DNA of 64,000 bases from Apostichopus japonicus. Taxonomy: Eukaryota > Echinodermata > Holothuroidea > Aspidochirotida > Stichopodidae. Under the pieces are notes generated by a model, which did not search any database, was not told the DNA's origin, and saw nothing but the letters and a program-made list of their open reading frames with translations. How positions within the stretch are numbered: position 1 is the first letter of the stretch; each line of letters opens with the position of its first letter. The DNA lies in assembly GCF_037975245.1 (NCBI RefSeq), contig NC_092583.1, forward strand, positions 11,115,764 to 11,179,763. Reading direction: 5' to 3'. The position numbers were made by a program, and so were the translations under genes. Shown here piece after piece: positions 22,391 to 34,829 of this stretch.

Positions 22391-25129
22391 GAACTTGAAG
22401 CTGGTCTTTATGGTAGCGCTCACTTTTGTACTCCATTGATAATTGTGCGAATGTGGTACTGCAATTGTCGTCCAACCTTACACCATTGGTGACGCTGCAA
22501 CTAAACTCTGAGGTTTAATGTGCAATTGTTACCAAAAGGTGGCACCATACTATGGTTAGACATGCACTTTTCCAAATGCCAATGCGGTGGTAGGGTTGGG
22601 GTGGGGGTTGTTAAGTGTTTCATATGCTCGTCGGTGTGGCCTTGTGTATATGTGTGAACAACTATATGTCCCAAAATGCTCAGTGCTCATTGGTACGGCG
22701 GATGTTCTTGATACGCATTGTGCATGAGGCTCACTATGGGATGTAGGCCGTGAATTATGATTTATAGGTAAGAGGTACAAAAACAACAAAACATTGACAA
22801 ATACGCTTGTACCAAAATGAAGAATTGTGAACAACCTCAAATTCACGTTTCATATTAGACAAACGGTTAATGGGACACTTGTTAATATTGGTCAAAAAGG
22901 TCATATGAATGGAATAGACTGTCGTCATTTGTGGTGATGTTTAGTTTTCCATTCAAACCAAGTCATAGGAAGGTTATACATTCAAACGTAAAAAATCGCT
23001 GATTATTTTTAACCTGTGACCAATTGGCGACTTTGTCTAATACGCCTGAGTGTATCCGCAAATAAAATAGTTTACTCGATTTGAATGAGACATGCTGTCA
23101 ACAAGGAAGTGACAGAAAACGAATTTAAGCTTCATTGATTTTCGTCGAAAACGGTTGTTGGTTTCATTGTACGGAATGTATTCTTGGCTATTTGTGCAAT
23201 ACAAACGTAACAATACCTTACACTTCCTTATCGTTGAACCATACATATAGTCAGAATCCTATACGCTAGCGCTAATTTAATACGTTATACATGCAACGGT
23301 TGCAATTATTATGTCAACATAGAACATGTATCATCAATCAGTAGACGAAATTATGATGAGTTGGGGATATCGTTTCTTTCCTATCGGTAAAATCTGATGA
23401 GCCTAACAAAGATTATAACATTATTCGATTAAGAGGAGAATTCTTTTCATTAACGCCATTAATATTCCCTAACACGTGCCAAAGAGGCACAAATATAACG
23501 AACGTACAGTCTCTTTGTAATCTAGTTCTTAATGGTTACATATTTCACATATTCTATTTGGTAATTTATGAATATTCATGAGGAAGAATGTGTTATCGTG
23601 CAATAAGGACATTTATCCTATACATAAGTCAATGGAATATTGAAAGAAATTGATACCTCAGACAAGACGTGCAAACAAACCGCTAGCATGTCTGAGGCAC
23701 GGTTATCATAAATGGACAATGGCGTCCTTTACACTCGGTAAACATTATACTGGTATTAGATGAGACAAACAGTGAAAATTTTCGCTGGATATTTGTTTTG
23801 ATATTGCAGACCAAGGATACTTTGTTTTTACATGTGTTGTTAGCCCAAATACTTTAAAATATTTTGATATCTCAACTTACTATTCAGAGAGACAGTTTTA
23901 CAATAAATACCAGCCTTTATCTTGCTTGTTTATGCTCAATCGGTTGATCCTAGAATGGGGCAGGGGCGGGCATAGTAACGTCCGTATTCGGCTAAGGCAA
24001 TCGTGAACTTCCTCTTGCTTTTGTACAGGCACTGCAATGCCATTGTTATGAATAGGTTACGAATTGAATGCATTGAATATTCGGGTCAATGAATATACAT
24101 AACGTAGACCGATACGTGGTGCAGAATGCACCAATGCCATATTAGTCATAAATATGTTTACACTCCATTCATAGGATTTGACTACCTATAGTCTCGATTG
24201 AAACTGGTAGTTTGTTCGTTGTATTTGAGCAATAAGCTCACAAGATCATGTTATTTGATGCAATTAGTATTGGACAGTTACCGGCACCAATCATACTTTC
24301 AAAAGCATCCGTATTTGATTTAATCTCTTTGACTTAAGAGGAGGAGGAGGACTCCAAAAGAGGAATGTGTTACTCTTTACTGTTTGCAAGTTGACAGATG
24401 TATCATCCAGAGTTTACTGGCTAAACCCGGAAAATGACATATATCAATGTTCGAAATAATGATGTCAACTCTATTATCCGTGTCTCCATGTTGAATTCGA
24501 GATCAGTGTAAACAACACAAACACCTGCATACACCTTACGCGCAGTCTAAGGACTTTAGTTAATAACTTAATTATTTAACTAGACACCGTTGAAATGTGT
24601 GTGAGAGTGAAGAACTTAAAATAAAATAAAATGCAAAAAGTGAAGAATTAGCTGTTGTCAATCAATTGTTTCAAACATGAAGAACCTCACTTGATATAGT
24701 TGCAACATTATCTGCAAAGTTCAGTCAAGAACTCTATTGTAAAGAGACTCAATCATTTGTTTAAATCTTGATTGTGAAAATGTACTTTTTTCTAAATGGC
24801 AACTGCCGATCACCTCTGTATGCAGAGCTTAAGTTTAAATAGGTTGCCAACTCCAAACTTAAGTAGCTGTTGACCAACTATATATGGAAGGAAAGAACTT
24901 GATTGTAAATAGCTGTCAATCAACTGTAATTGGAAACGAAGACTTTTGCGTTTGTTTGTAAATAGTTGTCGACCAACTGTTAATTAAAAGAATAACGCAC
25001 AATAACTGATATTTTTTCATATTCAGGTTCTACTTTTCACGGAGTAAACCGTACATTTATACAACAAACAGACTGGAAAATTTCTTTCCAAGCTTGTATC
25101 AGATGATGAAAGCTAAACAAAAGGAACCT

Positions 25130-25755
25130 AGAGGCCCTAATTGTATAGAAGTATATGTTAGAAAAATATGTTAGATGTATTTATGTAAGAAGTACATGTG
25201 AGAAGTATATATAAGATGTATATGTGTTAGAAGTATATGTTCTAAGTATATGTTCGAAGCATATGTTCGAAGTATATGTTAGATGTATATATGTTAGAAG
25301 CATATGTTAGAAGTGTATGTTAGAAGTATATGTCAGAAGTATATGTAAGATGTATATATGTTTGAAGTATATGTTAGAATAATGTTTTAGAAGTATATGT
25401 TAGAAGTACATGTTAGAAGTATTTATATATATGTAAAATATTTGTTAGAAGTATATGTAAGATGTTTATATGTTCGAAGTATATGTTAGAAGTATATGTT
25501 AGAAAAATATGTCAGGAGTTTATGTTAGAAGTATATGTTAGGTGTATACATGTTAGAAGAATATGTTAAATGTATATGTTAGAAGTTATGTTAGAAGTTC
25601 ATGTCATACGCATATGTTAGATGTAAATATGTTAGAAGTATTTGTTAGAAGTATATATGTTAGAATTATATGTTAGAAGTATATATGTTAGAAGTATATG
25701 TTAGATATATATATATATGTAAGAAGTGTATGTTAGATGTATATGTTACAAATTA
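25130..25755 (+). repeat. 13-bp minisatellite, long allele (unit 1)
   Basis: The consensus unit GAAGTATATGTTA is repeated tens of times, with interspersed GATGTATATATGTTA variants. It spans about 625 bases, against about 350 at the same place in unit 2. Confidence 0.85.
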
Positions 25756-26148
25756 TGTTAGTATTAGTAAGCATATATAGCTGTTGATTTCGTTTGTTTG
25801 GTGAACAGGGTAGTCAGTTAATATTCTTAACCTCAAATAATGTTTTATTCGGTGTTTGTTTATGTTTTATTGAGTGGTTTTACCCTTTTGATTGCTAATA
25901 AATACATACTTTTATGGTAGTAGAAGTATGCATCGAATCATTGAATATTAATTAGTATCATGTCTTAGATGGAGAGCAAGGCGTTCTCTAAACATGTAAC
26001 ATTTTTACATATAATGTGCATAGTATGAAACTATTTATCATATGATCACATGTCCATTTCATTCTCCTCAGTCAGAGCATGTTATTTGTATCAAGAAGAA
26101 TTCAAAGTTTGATTTCCAAGCTTCTAACGATGCTTCTCTCCCTAATTC

Positions 26149-26240
26149 GTTAGATACGTTTAATACGTTGGATACGTTAGATACGTTCAAGATACGTTAG
26201 ATACGCAAGATATGTTTGATTTGTTAGATACGTTCAATAA
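26149..26240 (+). repeat. 9-bp minisatellite GTTAGATAC (unit 1)
   Basis: About ten units of GTTAGATAC and variants (GTTGGATAC, GTTTAATAC) lie in tandem. Confidence 0.8.
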
Positions 26241-27849
26241 ACCTTTAATTATTGGTATATTTTCGGGTAAATTGTCACAGCCGCCCTTCCTTCCCCCCAA
26301 ATCAAACCGGGCTCCTACTACCGTGAAATTTTTCCGTAGTTTAGAAAATTGGAATGGTTAAATTTTGAAGACAAAGTTGATGATACTATATATGGTGCTC
26401 TTCAGGTGTGATACTATCTATACATAGTGCACTTTAAGTGTGACACTATATATACATATTGCTATATAATTGCAATACTATATATACATAGTGCTCCTTG
26501 TAAAAAAATAAATATATATAAAATGTTTAAATCAGACGAGCGCCATTTATTTATTTATTTGCATTAGAGGAAGCTGAGAATTCCATATGCGTTAACATAT
26601 GCTATCAACATATCCGTGACGTAGATTACTTTGTAAATACATGAATTCAACATTAAGATCTTCGATTTATTATTATTATATATAGTCCGCAAACCAGGGA
26701 ATTACTTGTATATGACCATAGGCCTATACCAAAATCACTTGAAAATCTGAGTGTTATGAAAGAGCAATAGATCAACGTGTGAGATATCCAGAAATGAGGT
26801 TAGTGAGACCTGGCGAATATTTTACGAACTATGTCAGTTTTACGCTCTTAACTGTGCAGGTAAACTTGTAATCTATATATAGAACAACAACGGTATGGCT
26901 CACGCAGCTAAAGCTAGTACTATAAGTGAACATTTGTTATTATTCTTAAAGGGCGTCGCCAGTTTTAACGGACACACAGTAGGTTTTGTCTAAACTACGT
27001 GTATAAATAAACTGACACATAGATTAACTGTCGGTTTATTCTTAATTTTTATTGCCCAACATTGGTTTTCATCGAAGTTCGTTCGAACCACTGTGATTAC
27101 CCAAGCAGTCTTTTTGTCTTAATATATTCCAAAAGTTGATATTTGTAAAGTTAATAAGTTACGTTCCCTCCTGTCATTCATTTTGTAGAACGGGGATTTG
27201 AGTTGGCTTTATAACTGCTTGCATACACAAATGTCTAAGGACACCATCAGACAAGAGTCCAGGTATCAAATACAGATAATTAAAAATGTAAGAATTCACT
27301 GAAGACGTGACCCTTAACGATATTATAAATCCCTGAAATGCTCCTTTAAGTCTAACTTGATCATATCGTCGGCTGCTCAGTGCAGGCCTACATATACAAT
27401 TTTGTTAATACTTTGTTTTAATAATTATAATAACTTAATCAATGCGTATTTCTTGTAACTTAATTTGAACAACACAGTACCCTTGTATGACATTCCCATA
27501 TCATTATCTGGGCATAAAAAATATTTAGTGTATCGTAAATATGATATTTGAGGCAATGAAATTATTAATGCTTTTGCTATTGAATTTTGTGCTGCATCTT
27601 GGAAGCTGACATAACGGTCTCTGTGTTAGACTGAGTAAATCAGTCACTTTAACTGATGGTCCTAAGATAATTGTAGAGGGTCATTTCTCATCAATATTAA
27701 AAGTGATATAGAAATACAACCTAGATGGATAACGGTGTATTTTTTTTTCAAATAATAGTCTGCAACATACCAAATAAAAAAATTGGTGCCTGATAAAGTC
27801 ATCCTCTGATGATGCGAAAAGAAGTTTCTAAAATTGAACTATGTATCGG

Positions 27850-27977
27850 AGAGTACCCGAGAGCACCCGAGAGCACCCGAGAGTACACGAGAGTACCCGA
27901 GGGTACCCGAGAGCACCCGGGAGTACCCGAGAGTACCCGAGAGTACCCGAGAGTACCCGAGGGTACCCGAGAGCACG
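27850..27977 (+). repeat. 10-bp minisatellite GAGAGTACCC (unit 1)
   Basis: GAGAGTACCC alternates with GAGAGCACCC and GAGGGTACCC for about 12-13 units. The period of 10 makes three frames read the same peptide cycle (REYPRVPEST), giving overlapping open frames on both strands that are not genes. Confidence 0.9.
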
Positions 27978-28071
27978 CATATTTCCTTACTATACGATAG
28001 CCGCGACGACATGCTAATAAGGTAAAATAATTTAAAAGTCACGAATACAGAGTAAGTAATTTATCTTCTTT

Positions 28072-28122
28072 TTGGGGGGGATGGGGGATTGGGTGGGGAC
28101 GACGAGGGGAGGGGACGGGCTC
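28072..28122 (+). other. G-rich block, possible G-quadruplex (unit 1)
   Basis: GGGGGGGATGGGGGATTGGG followed by GTGGGG and GAGGGGAGGGG gives at least four G runs. It is kept, with changes, at 42,825-42,866. Confidence 0.6.
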
Positions 28123-29035
28123 ATTATGGCCACATAACCCTTACCCCTTTGCCCAGTTTTTTCGCAATTGTATACAACAAGGAATAGGAGATATCAATAA
28201 AAGATATTCTGATAACCGAAGTTAATTTTGAATTAGCATTCATTGAATATTTGAACAGGATCAAGTTCATGAAAGTAGTTTTAAAATGGATTACATCCGT
28301 CACGAAATCGCATTTAATAAAAAAAAAATTGGCATAAAATTCGTGGAAGCTGCTCGCAATACTGCTTTCAAAGTACATGGCATTCATTTATCTGCACGCA
28401 CACTGTGCGTAGTTTTGATTTTCTATAGATGCATCTCATATAAATAATGATATTCATTCATCAAAATACCGTCACAAACTAATAGATCACTACACACATC
28501 TAGACATCTAGAACTTTGAACAAAAAAATGTCAAAGTACGATGTACGGAAGTGTTATATACCACTGACACCTGCGTGATTTAAAGTAGGAAAAAAGAAAG
28601 ATTCAAACTGGATCGTATAACCCAATCAATATCCGAATATTTGTATACATTATGTGACATACCTAAACACTTAGCGTGCTATTTTAACGCTTATGTTGTT
28701 ATTGTATAGGTATATTGTTGTTTGTATGGAAGAAAACCCACAGTCCCCGAAGAAAAGGAATTCCGAACATTTTGAAAATCCTTTCAATAAAGTAACACAA
28801 CAAAACGTATTAAAGTAACCTGCAGTGTACAACAGCTATTAAAGAAAGTTGTATAGGATTGTGTGTAAGCTGATATACGTTCTATGTACTTAATACCGAG
28901 TGCTGCTCTCGTCATATACAACAGCGCTCGAATGAAACACATCGTTCAAATGATATTTGTAAATATGAATAATTCTGAGTCGTTGACAATCGATATCACA
29001 TCATCGCGCTTTACGTGACCCCTGCAGCCACAGAC

Positions 29036-29103
29036 CACGTGACTCATACAGCCACAGCTCAAACGTAACATCTCCATTAGAAGACCTCGAAAAGAAACCG
29101 ACA
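29036..29103 (+). promoter_or_regulatory. E-box and candidate non-coding first exon (unit 1 end)
   Basis: CACGTGAC (29,036-29,043) is a USF/bHLH-type E-box. Sixty bases on, CCGACA is followed by GTAAGTA (from 29,104), a near-ideal 5' splice site. This could be the leader exon spliced to the acceptor at 34,806 before the unit 2 receptor. It is a proposal only. Confidence 0.3.
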
Positions 29104-29237
29104 GTAAGTACTCAACATTCTGTCATCCTTCCTCTTGAAATGAACTCAAAGTACTCAAGTATTGTCCATTTGTGTGTGTGTGTGTGCGTGTGTGTTCATC
29201 TTTCTCTCAAGTTTATCTTTGCTAGAGGGAATTTTAA

Positions 29238-29285
29238 TGATAATAATAATAATAATAATAGTAATAATAATAATAATAATGATGA
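29238..29285 (+). repeat. TAA microsatellite (unit 1)
   Basis: An (AAT)n tract interrupted by one AGT and ending in GATGATGAT. It is preceded by a GT-rich stretch at 29,172-29,194. Confidence 0.9.
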
Positions 29286-29577
29286 TAGTCGATAAGTGAC
29301 TTCGTTGATATCAAAAAGACGGTTTGCATTGAAGTCTCAATTTGGTATGATGATCACAGTGTTAGCAATATATTGGGGTAGCTGGTGTTAAATTGTCGAT
29401 GGATATACTGTTTTCCATGCATGTATTGATAAATCTAGGAGTTTTCAATTTAATATTTTCATGATCGTATTCTGAGGTGTGACAATGGCTTGACAGGCAG
29501 GTTTAGATTAATAAATTGTTCGGATAACTACTACTTCGGTTGTAAGGTATCATTTTTTTAAACAAATGTACTTGTGT

Positions 29578-29672
29578 TAGGGGTTTGCCCTGGGTGGGTA
29601 AGGGTTGGGTGTACATGGTTGGTGGGGTTGGTGGGGTGGCGGGGTAGCTGTAGAGGGGAAGCGGGAGGCACG
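29578..29672 (+). other. G-rich block, possible G-quadruplex (unit 2)
   Basis: This is the counterpart of 16,180-16,275, with GGGTGGGTAAGGGTTGGG and GGTGGGGTTGGTGGGG. Confidence 0.6.
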
Positions 29673-30070
29673 AGGGCAGGATTTCTAAAGTGTTTAATTT
29701 CTATAAGGATAAGGTATTCGTTAGGGAAACGATATGTGTGTTTCTATACGCTATGATATGTCAGAAACAATATAGTACAGGATTCGATAAAGTAGCGATA
29801 AACTATTTCCGGTTGTATTTTAATATCATATTCGCCTCGAGAAATCTCGCAGTTGAGTGAGCCTAGTCTGCCCAATATGATATTGAATTGAATTGGATTT
29901 CATAAAAGAGTTGAAGTATAAAATTGTGAAATAATTTAAAAGAAATGAACTGATTGCAATATTATATTATTGTATGAGTTTTTTTTTCATAAACGCGATA
30001 TATTAAAGAGGGAAGTATAGGGTGATGGGAATGTTACGATGACCTTGTCAATTCGGCCAGTCGGTGGGTC

Positions 30071-30084
30071 GTTACCACAGCAAC
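30071..30084 (+). promoter_or_regulatory. RFX X-box-like site (unit 2)
   Basis: The 14 bases are identical to the unit 1 site, with the same flanks (GGTGGGTC before). Confidence 0.4.
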
Positions 30085-31989
30085 ACCGTCTACTCTTTCT
30101 TCATGTTAACTCAAGAGGCGCGAAGCCGCCTGTTACGTAGCCTTGGTTTAGGCGTATCGGCCACTTTTTTTGTTGCTAAATGCGCTGAGTCGATTTTTAC
30201 TATTCATCACGCTATGAGCGATTCGTTTCCTGTGATTGCTTCTGTATGTGTGATTCGTTCCTTCTGTGATCGCGCCGGCCTCTGTGAAGCGTTTATGTAG
30301 AAAGGGGAGGAAAATATAACAGCCGTAACATCAAGTTTATTTGCATGTAGGGAGACTCATTCGCGTCGGTGAGCAGATTCAGCAGAGTCTATACCTGTTA
30401 CGTAATAAGTTCATCAAACATCTCCTGCAACATGTCCTGTACATACATGTGTTCAGCTGACATTTTATTACTGTGTAGTCTTGTCTGAACTTATTTATGC
30501 ATATTGCGTGTACCGAGTATATATACTTGTACATATATAAATCCAAGAGTACGTACATTGGCAGAACAGCTGGCTACACGAGAGAGGGAACAAACCAATG
30601 GGGAAGGCAACATGCATGCTGTGTAGACCTTTAACGTACACATGCCTTTCTAGATCTTAGACAAATGTCGCCATAAGAGGTATCATAGTCTATACAATAT
30701 CATATATAAACCCTTGATTCATATTTGCATTTTTTCCTCTAATTTTGCGAAATTTAGGCCATTTAGCTGTTAGTGACAACACGACCTAGATAGTTGAAGG
30801 GATGTTTTATACAAACTGTTAATTTGTCGAATTAAACGAACACTTGCAAAAAGATATGTCTTAATGAGAAACTTGGCACAATCATGACTGGAGCCGAGAA
30901 ATTTCCAAGTTACTTCCACCTACTAGCACCCAGGCTCGTCGAGATCGTAAAGCTGCGTCTGCAATCTCATTGTTCTGAAATGGGTAAATTTAGGACATGT
31001 AAGATACAATTTCGAAAGCTAATTCTTTATGATCATGCGTGAGAAACCGCATGATATATCTTCAAGGAAAGCATTAAAAATGTCCAGAGTAGCAAAAAGG
31101 GACATAAAGGAGCATACAGAATAAATTAAATATATTCCAGACTATTACATGACCCTATCAAAGAGACCATGTCAGACAAGACCTAAGACGATTGGTAGAA
31201 AAATAAACTGTAGGCTCATGTGGCCTTGAAGGATTTCAGAGCACATGAGATTTGAGCGTGCTTCACGCTTCAAGCGCAATTATTCACAAAGATCATTAGT
31301 CGAACTCTGACCAATGCACGTTTCCTCAATCGGAACTATACACAACACAAGAATGCCATCGACGAAGATGGCAAGCCCAAAGTAACCAACAATTGTACGT
31401 TTAAAGATTAAACTTCCATTCTTCTACCATCGTCTTATATCAAACTAAATGATAAGTCTTCTGAAAATATTTAAGAATCATTTAACAAAATGATTGCTTT
31501 AACCGTAGAGCGGTATGCATAAACACGGCAACCTATTTGCAAATAAGTAGTCTCAAAGAACACAGATGACGCTGTCTTAAAATGGCATGTGTACTTTATT
31601 TTACGAGACGTTTTAAAGGCATGTAGCACGATGTGAAAATAATGGTGATCCCTATGCGTAAAATAATAAATACAACAGCAACATATCTATTTGCATCAGT
31701 CTGGCGACGTACTAGCTTAACGGCACAGTATGGACTCATCTTTCACGGTGATCATATCTAGTCTTCCATTTGGCGTTCCATAGAAGGTAAAAAAGATGAT
31801 CATTATAACGCTCATATATATTTTTTCTTTTAATTCCTGTAAAGTAACAATATATAACTACATCTAAACGTCACAAGTCAGTAAATTGAATACTTTGGTA
31901 GTATAAACATTGCTACGCTTGTATAACTGTAGGTAACAAACATATTTGGCTGACGGGAATGTGTTTGTGTAAGAGTCCTCAACTACATG

Positions 31990-33695
31990 GAATACAATCA
32001 TTTACTTATAATATTCTCTGTAGGAGCTTACGTTCATCGTTTTTCTTCAGAATTGAATATTCATGTTCTAATAGAGAAATAAATTCATCTAAAAACGTTA
32101 TGACATCTGGCAGTTTTTCGTTTTGTTTACAAGTGAAAATAAAGTATTTTGCATGTAGCAAAAAAAGTTCACCGGATGTCTTATGTCTTCGATGTAACCA
32201 AATTTGACGTTAACTACGGTGATTTTACTAATATCTTTCAAAAAAAATCTGGCAGCGATATACCAAAACGTTTGGACAAATGGTCACAAAGAAAAAAGAT
32301 GTTCAAGAGTCTCATCATCATGTTGGCAAAAGGTACAAAGAGGTACATTTCTTCGACCAATCCTGAACAAGAACGTATTCATGCCAATAATTCTATGAAT
32401 GAAACGAAACTGAAAATATTGTAAGTTTACGTCTCTCACAGCAGCATTAGGAAGACTAAAAATAGCATTCCAGTTATATTCATAAAGGTCTAAACTCTGC
32501 CATTTAGAAATTGACCTCGGTTGTGAAGCTATCTGATTAATGAAATATTGATAAGTAATTTTTGTTACACGAGGATAGCTAGTAAATTTGACTAGACGAA
32601 AGATATTCCCATTCAGAGTATCCGTTTCATTCATATTAGTTTTCCAAGAATTTGGAATGGCCAATATCAAGCCAAATTAGAGAGTGAATGGGAAACTTTC
32701 CGTAATATCGTACTTTCTTTTGAAAGAAACATAATCTAAACAATTTCCATATCCGTCAGAGAAATCACGTATGAAATATGCATTTTTCTCCAATAGTATC
32801 CGTTCGAGAAAACAATATTTCTATTTATCCTAATAAACGAGTTATTGAGTATGTACTCATTTGAGAAGTTACTTTCTGGAGAACGGAAATGATAATCTGA
32901 CCACGAACTACACACCTCAATAATTAAAGTGTTCGCAATTTCAATATCATGTTTACAAAAAATTACATTTTAGTAGGAAACCTCCACCATATTTGCTGAG
33001 TGCCTTGTCAAATAAAATTGTCCATGCCCCTGGACTGTCATCGTGGTGTAGTTTCACCCATTTACATTTAAGACTCTTCGCGAACAAACTCAAGTCAATC
33101 ATATTGAGTCCACCATTACACTTTGCATTAACTAACACCGACCTCTTCACTTTGTCCGGTTTGCCTCACCAGACAAACTTGTAAAAAAGATTTATTCAGT
33201 TCTTGCAAATAACTTGAGGGTGAATTTGACAAAACTACAAGGAGATAAACCAATTGTGAAATACAATTATTTTTTTTTTTTATAATTCTAGTTTTTCCGT
33301 TAGGTGTGAGGTCCCTAGTAGACCATAAATTGATAAGTCTTTAAATACGTGACAGTTTTGGAATATAGTTCAATTTGAAAAAGGGATCTCCGTGATGACT
33401 GAATGTTATTCCCAAATAGGTAACAGGTTGATCGCTAATTTTGAACACAACATCATAAAAATACCAAGGAGGGTCAATACATAAAGGACCTAGAGGAAAC
33501 AATTTAGACTTGGTTATATTAATCTTCAAACCAGAAACGTCTGTAAAGTTATCTAAAGTCGAAATAACACCCTTAAAAGAATCATTCGTACCATGTGTGA
33601 TGATAACAGTATCATCGACATCATTGGAAATTTTGAACGTTGTACCTGAAATTGAAATGCCATGAATGTTTTTATCCGAGGTCATAACAGATGCA
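31990..33695 (-). mobile_element. Degenerate L1/Tx1-like LINE, reverse transcriptase to C-terminal zinc knuckle (unit 2)
   Basis: Three minus-strand pieces lie in the expected order. First, 33,685-33,341 holds the reverse transcriptase core: NDVDDTVIITHG where YADD is expected, then SGLKINITKSKLFPLG and YLGITFSHHGDP. Second, 33,150-32,953 has GGLNMIDLSLFAKSLKCKW, typical of the region after the palm. Third, 32,670-32,284 has NLQYFQFRFIHRI and PLCTFCQHDDETLEHLF, the zf-RVT-like C-terminus. The catalytic motif is changed from YADD to DVDD, and stops and frameshifts separate the pieces, so it is dead. The left junction lies near 31,989 and the right near 33,690, by comparison with unit 1, which carries different LINE sequence there. 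Confidence 0.75.
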
Positions 33696-34232
33696 ACAGT
33701 TTAAAGGCTCTTGTAAACTTTTGTTTTCGTCAACTCACTTCGCCTCTTCACTGTTAATGTAACAGAAATGTGAATTCGAAATATATGTTATCCTCCCAGA
33801 ACTATCTCTACTTTACACTAAATCTAATGGCTTACACAACGACACTGAGCTGAATTGTTTACTGTTTTAATTTCTAACAAAATTTTACCATTTCTGGAAA
33901 ATGAGTTCCTTTTCGTTTTATGTTTGTTTACATTCTCAACATGCTATTGACCTCTGACATGCAATGTTCTATTCACACATTAGCTCTAGTTGCTAGATGC
34001 GCTACATTATATAATTTATCATACATCGCCATCAATTTGAGAAATCCACTTCATGTTACGTCACTGCAATTATTATTTTGTCTTTTTCAGCGATGTGCAG
34101 CCATTTAAGTTCATTGATGCAGGTGTGAATACAACCTCAAGGATATCCGTATTTAAAGGTCACTGGAAAGGTTTTTCCCGCATGTACAATATTCGTTTAT
34201 TATTTGGAAGAATGAACTTTATTGGAGGATCA

Positions 34233-34623
34233 ATGGTTTTCTATGTACTGCTGATATCTTAGAATCAGTGTTCTGGTCACAGAGTATCTATGTTTACAAG
34301 ATTGGACGATATTATATCAGTTGGAGAATCGGTATCGCTACGATGTACAGTGTCAAACACGAATCCAGAGGAGGATAACATTGATATTGTGATATTAGAT
34401 GAAATGGTAAAAAATGTACCATTCAGTACCTAACCATCCTATTCCTGTTATTTACATGGAACAAGCCGAACATTTGATCATTAGTCTTAACCATCTGCAC
34501 CGTAACTTCCTAAAGTATCACAGTTATCCCAAACCTGACAATAGTCCTATAGTACACTCCATACCATTTTCAGGTATATCGTACTGTTTCGTGTTTTCGG
34601 GCAAGTTTGGGAAAACTCTTTGA
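34233..34623 (+). pseudogene. Single Ig-domain relic of the receptor family (unit 2)
   Basis: This is the counterpart of 19,375-19,771. The leader MVFYVLLIS is followed by the same in-frame TAG, then SMFTRLDDIISVGESVSLRC. A further TAA ends the frame at about 34,433 (after VPFST). The conserved DSGIYYC is changed to FSGISYC here. Decay has continued after the duplication. Confidence 0.65.
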
Positions 34624-34829
34624 AAATCGTGTTCGTGTTACTTTTGTTTTTGTTAAAATAAAAATCTCTCTGAGGACTGTACAGAGTGACGTAAATTTGT
34701 TGTAATTTGTACACCGACCGTTGTAATTCGCCTACGAAAAACAAAACCGTATGCATGTTGTTGTTGTAGCTATACGAGTAGGACGTCTTGGTTATTTTCT
34801 GTTGAAGTTGAAAACGTATTGAAGCCAAA

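Larger units (their letters stand above)
16034..29432 (+). repeat. Segmental tandem duplication, unit 1 (13.4 kb)
   Basis: The sequence starting TCTAGGAGTT at 16,035 restarts at 29,433 and again at 44,453. Almost everything from 16,034 to 29,432 has a same-order counterpart in 29,433-44,452. Sequence left of 16,034 does not match the sequence left of the other two starts, so the duplication boundary lies here. Similarity varies along the unit: some stretches (for example 22,878-23,150) are almost identical to unit 2, while others carry many substitutions and indels. The unit holds a broken copy of the Ig receptor gene. Confidence 0.9.

Noticed and set aside
22556-22846. 96-codon minus-strand frame with a counterpart at 37,357-37,590
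   Set aside because: A shared peptide stretch exists because the DNA is duplicated. The frames differ in length and ends, and no known domain is seen.
27809-28042. Three overlapping open frames over the 10-bp repeat (also 42,528-42,795)
   Set aside because: They are open on both strands only because of the repeat's composition.
30064-30300. 78-codon plus-strand frame near the X-box, partly kept in units 1 and 3
   Set aside because: The frame is not intact in the other units and indels break it, so the conservation seems to be at DNA level.
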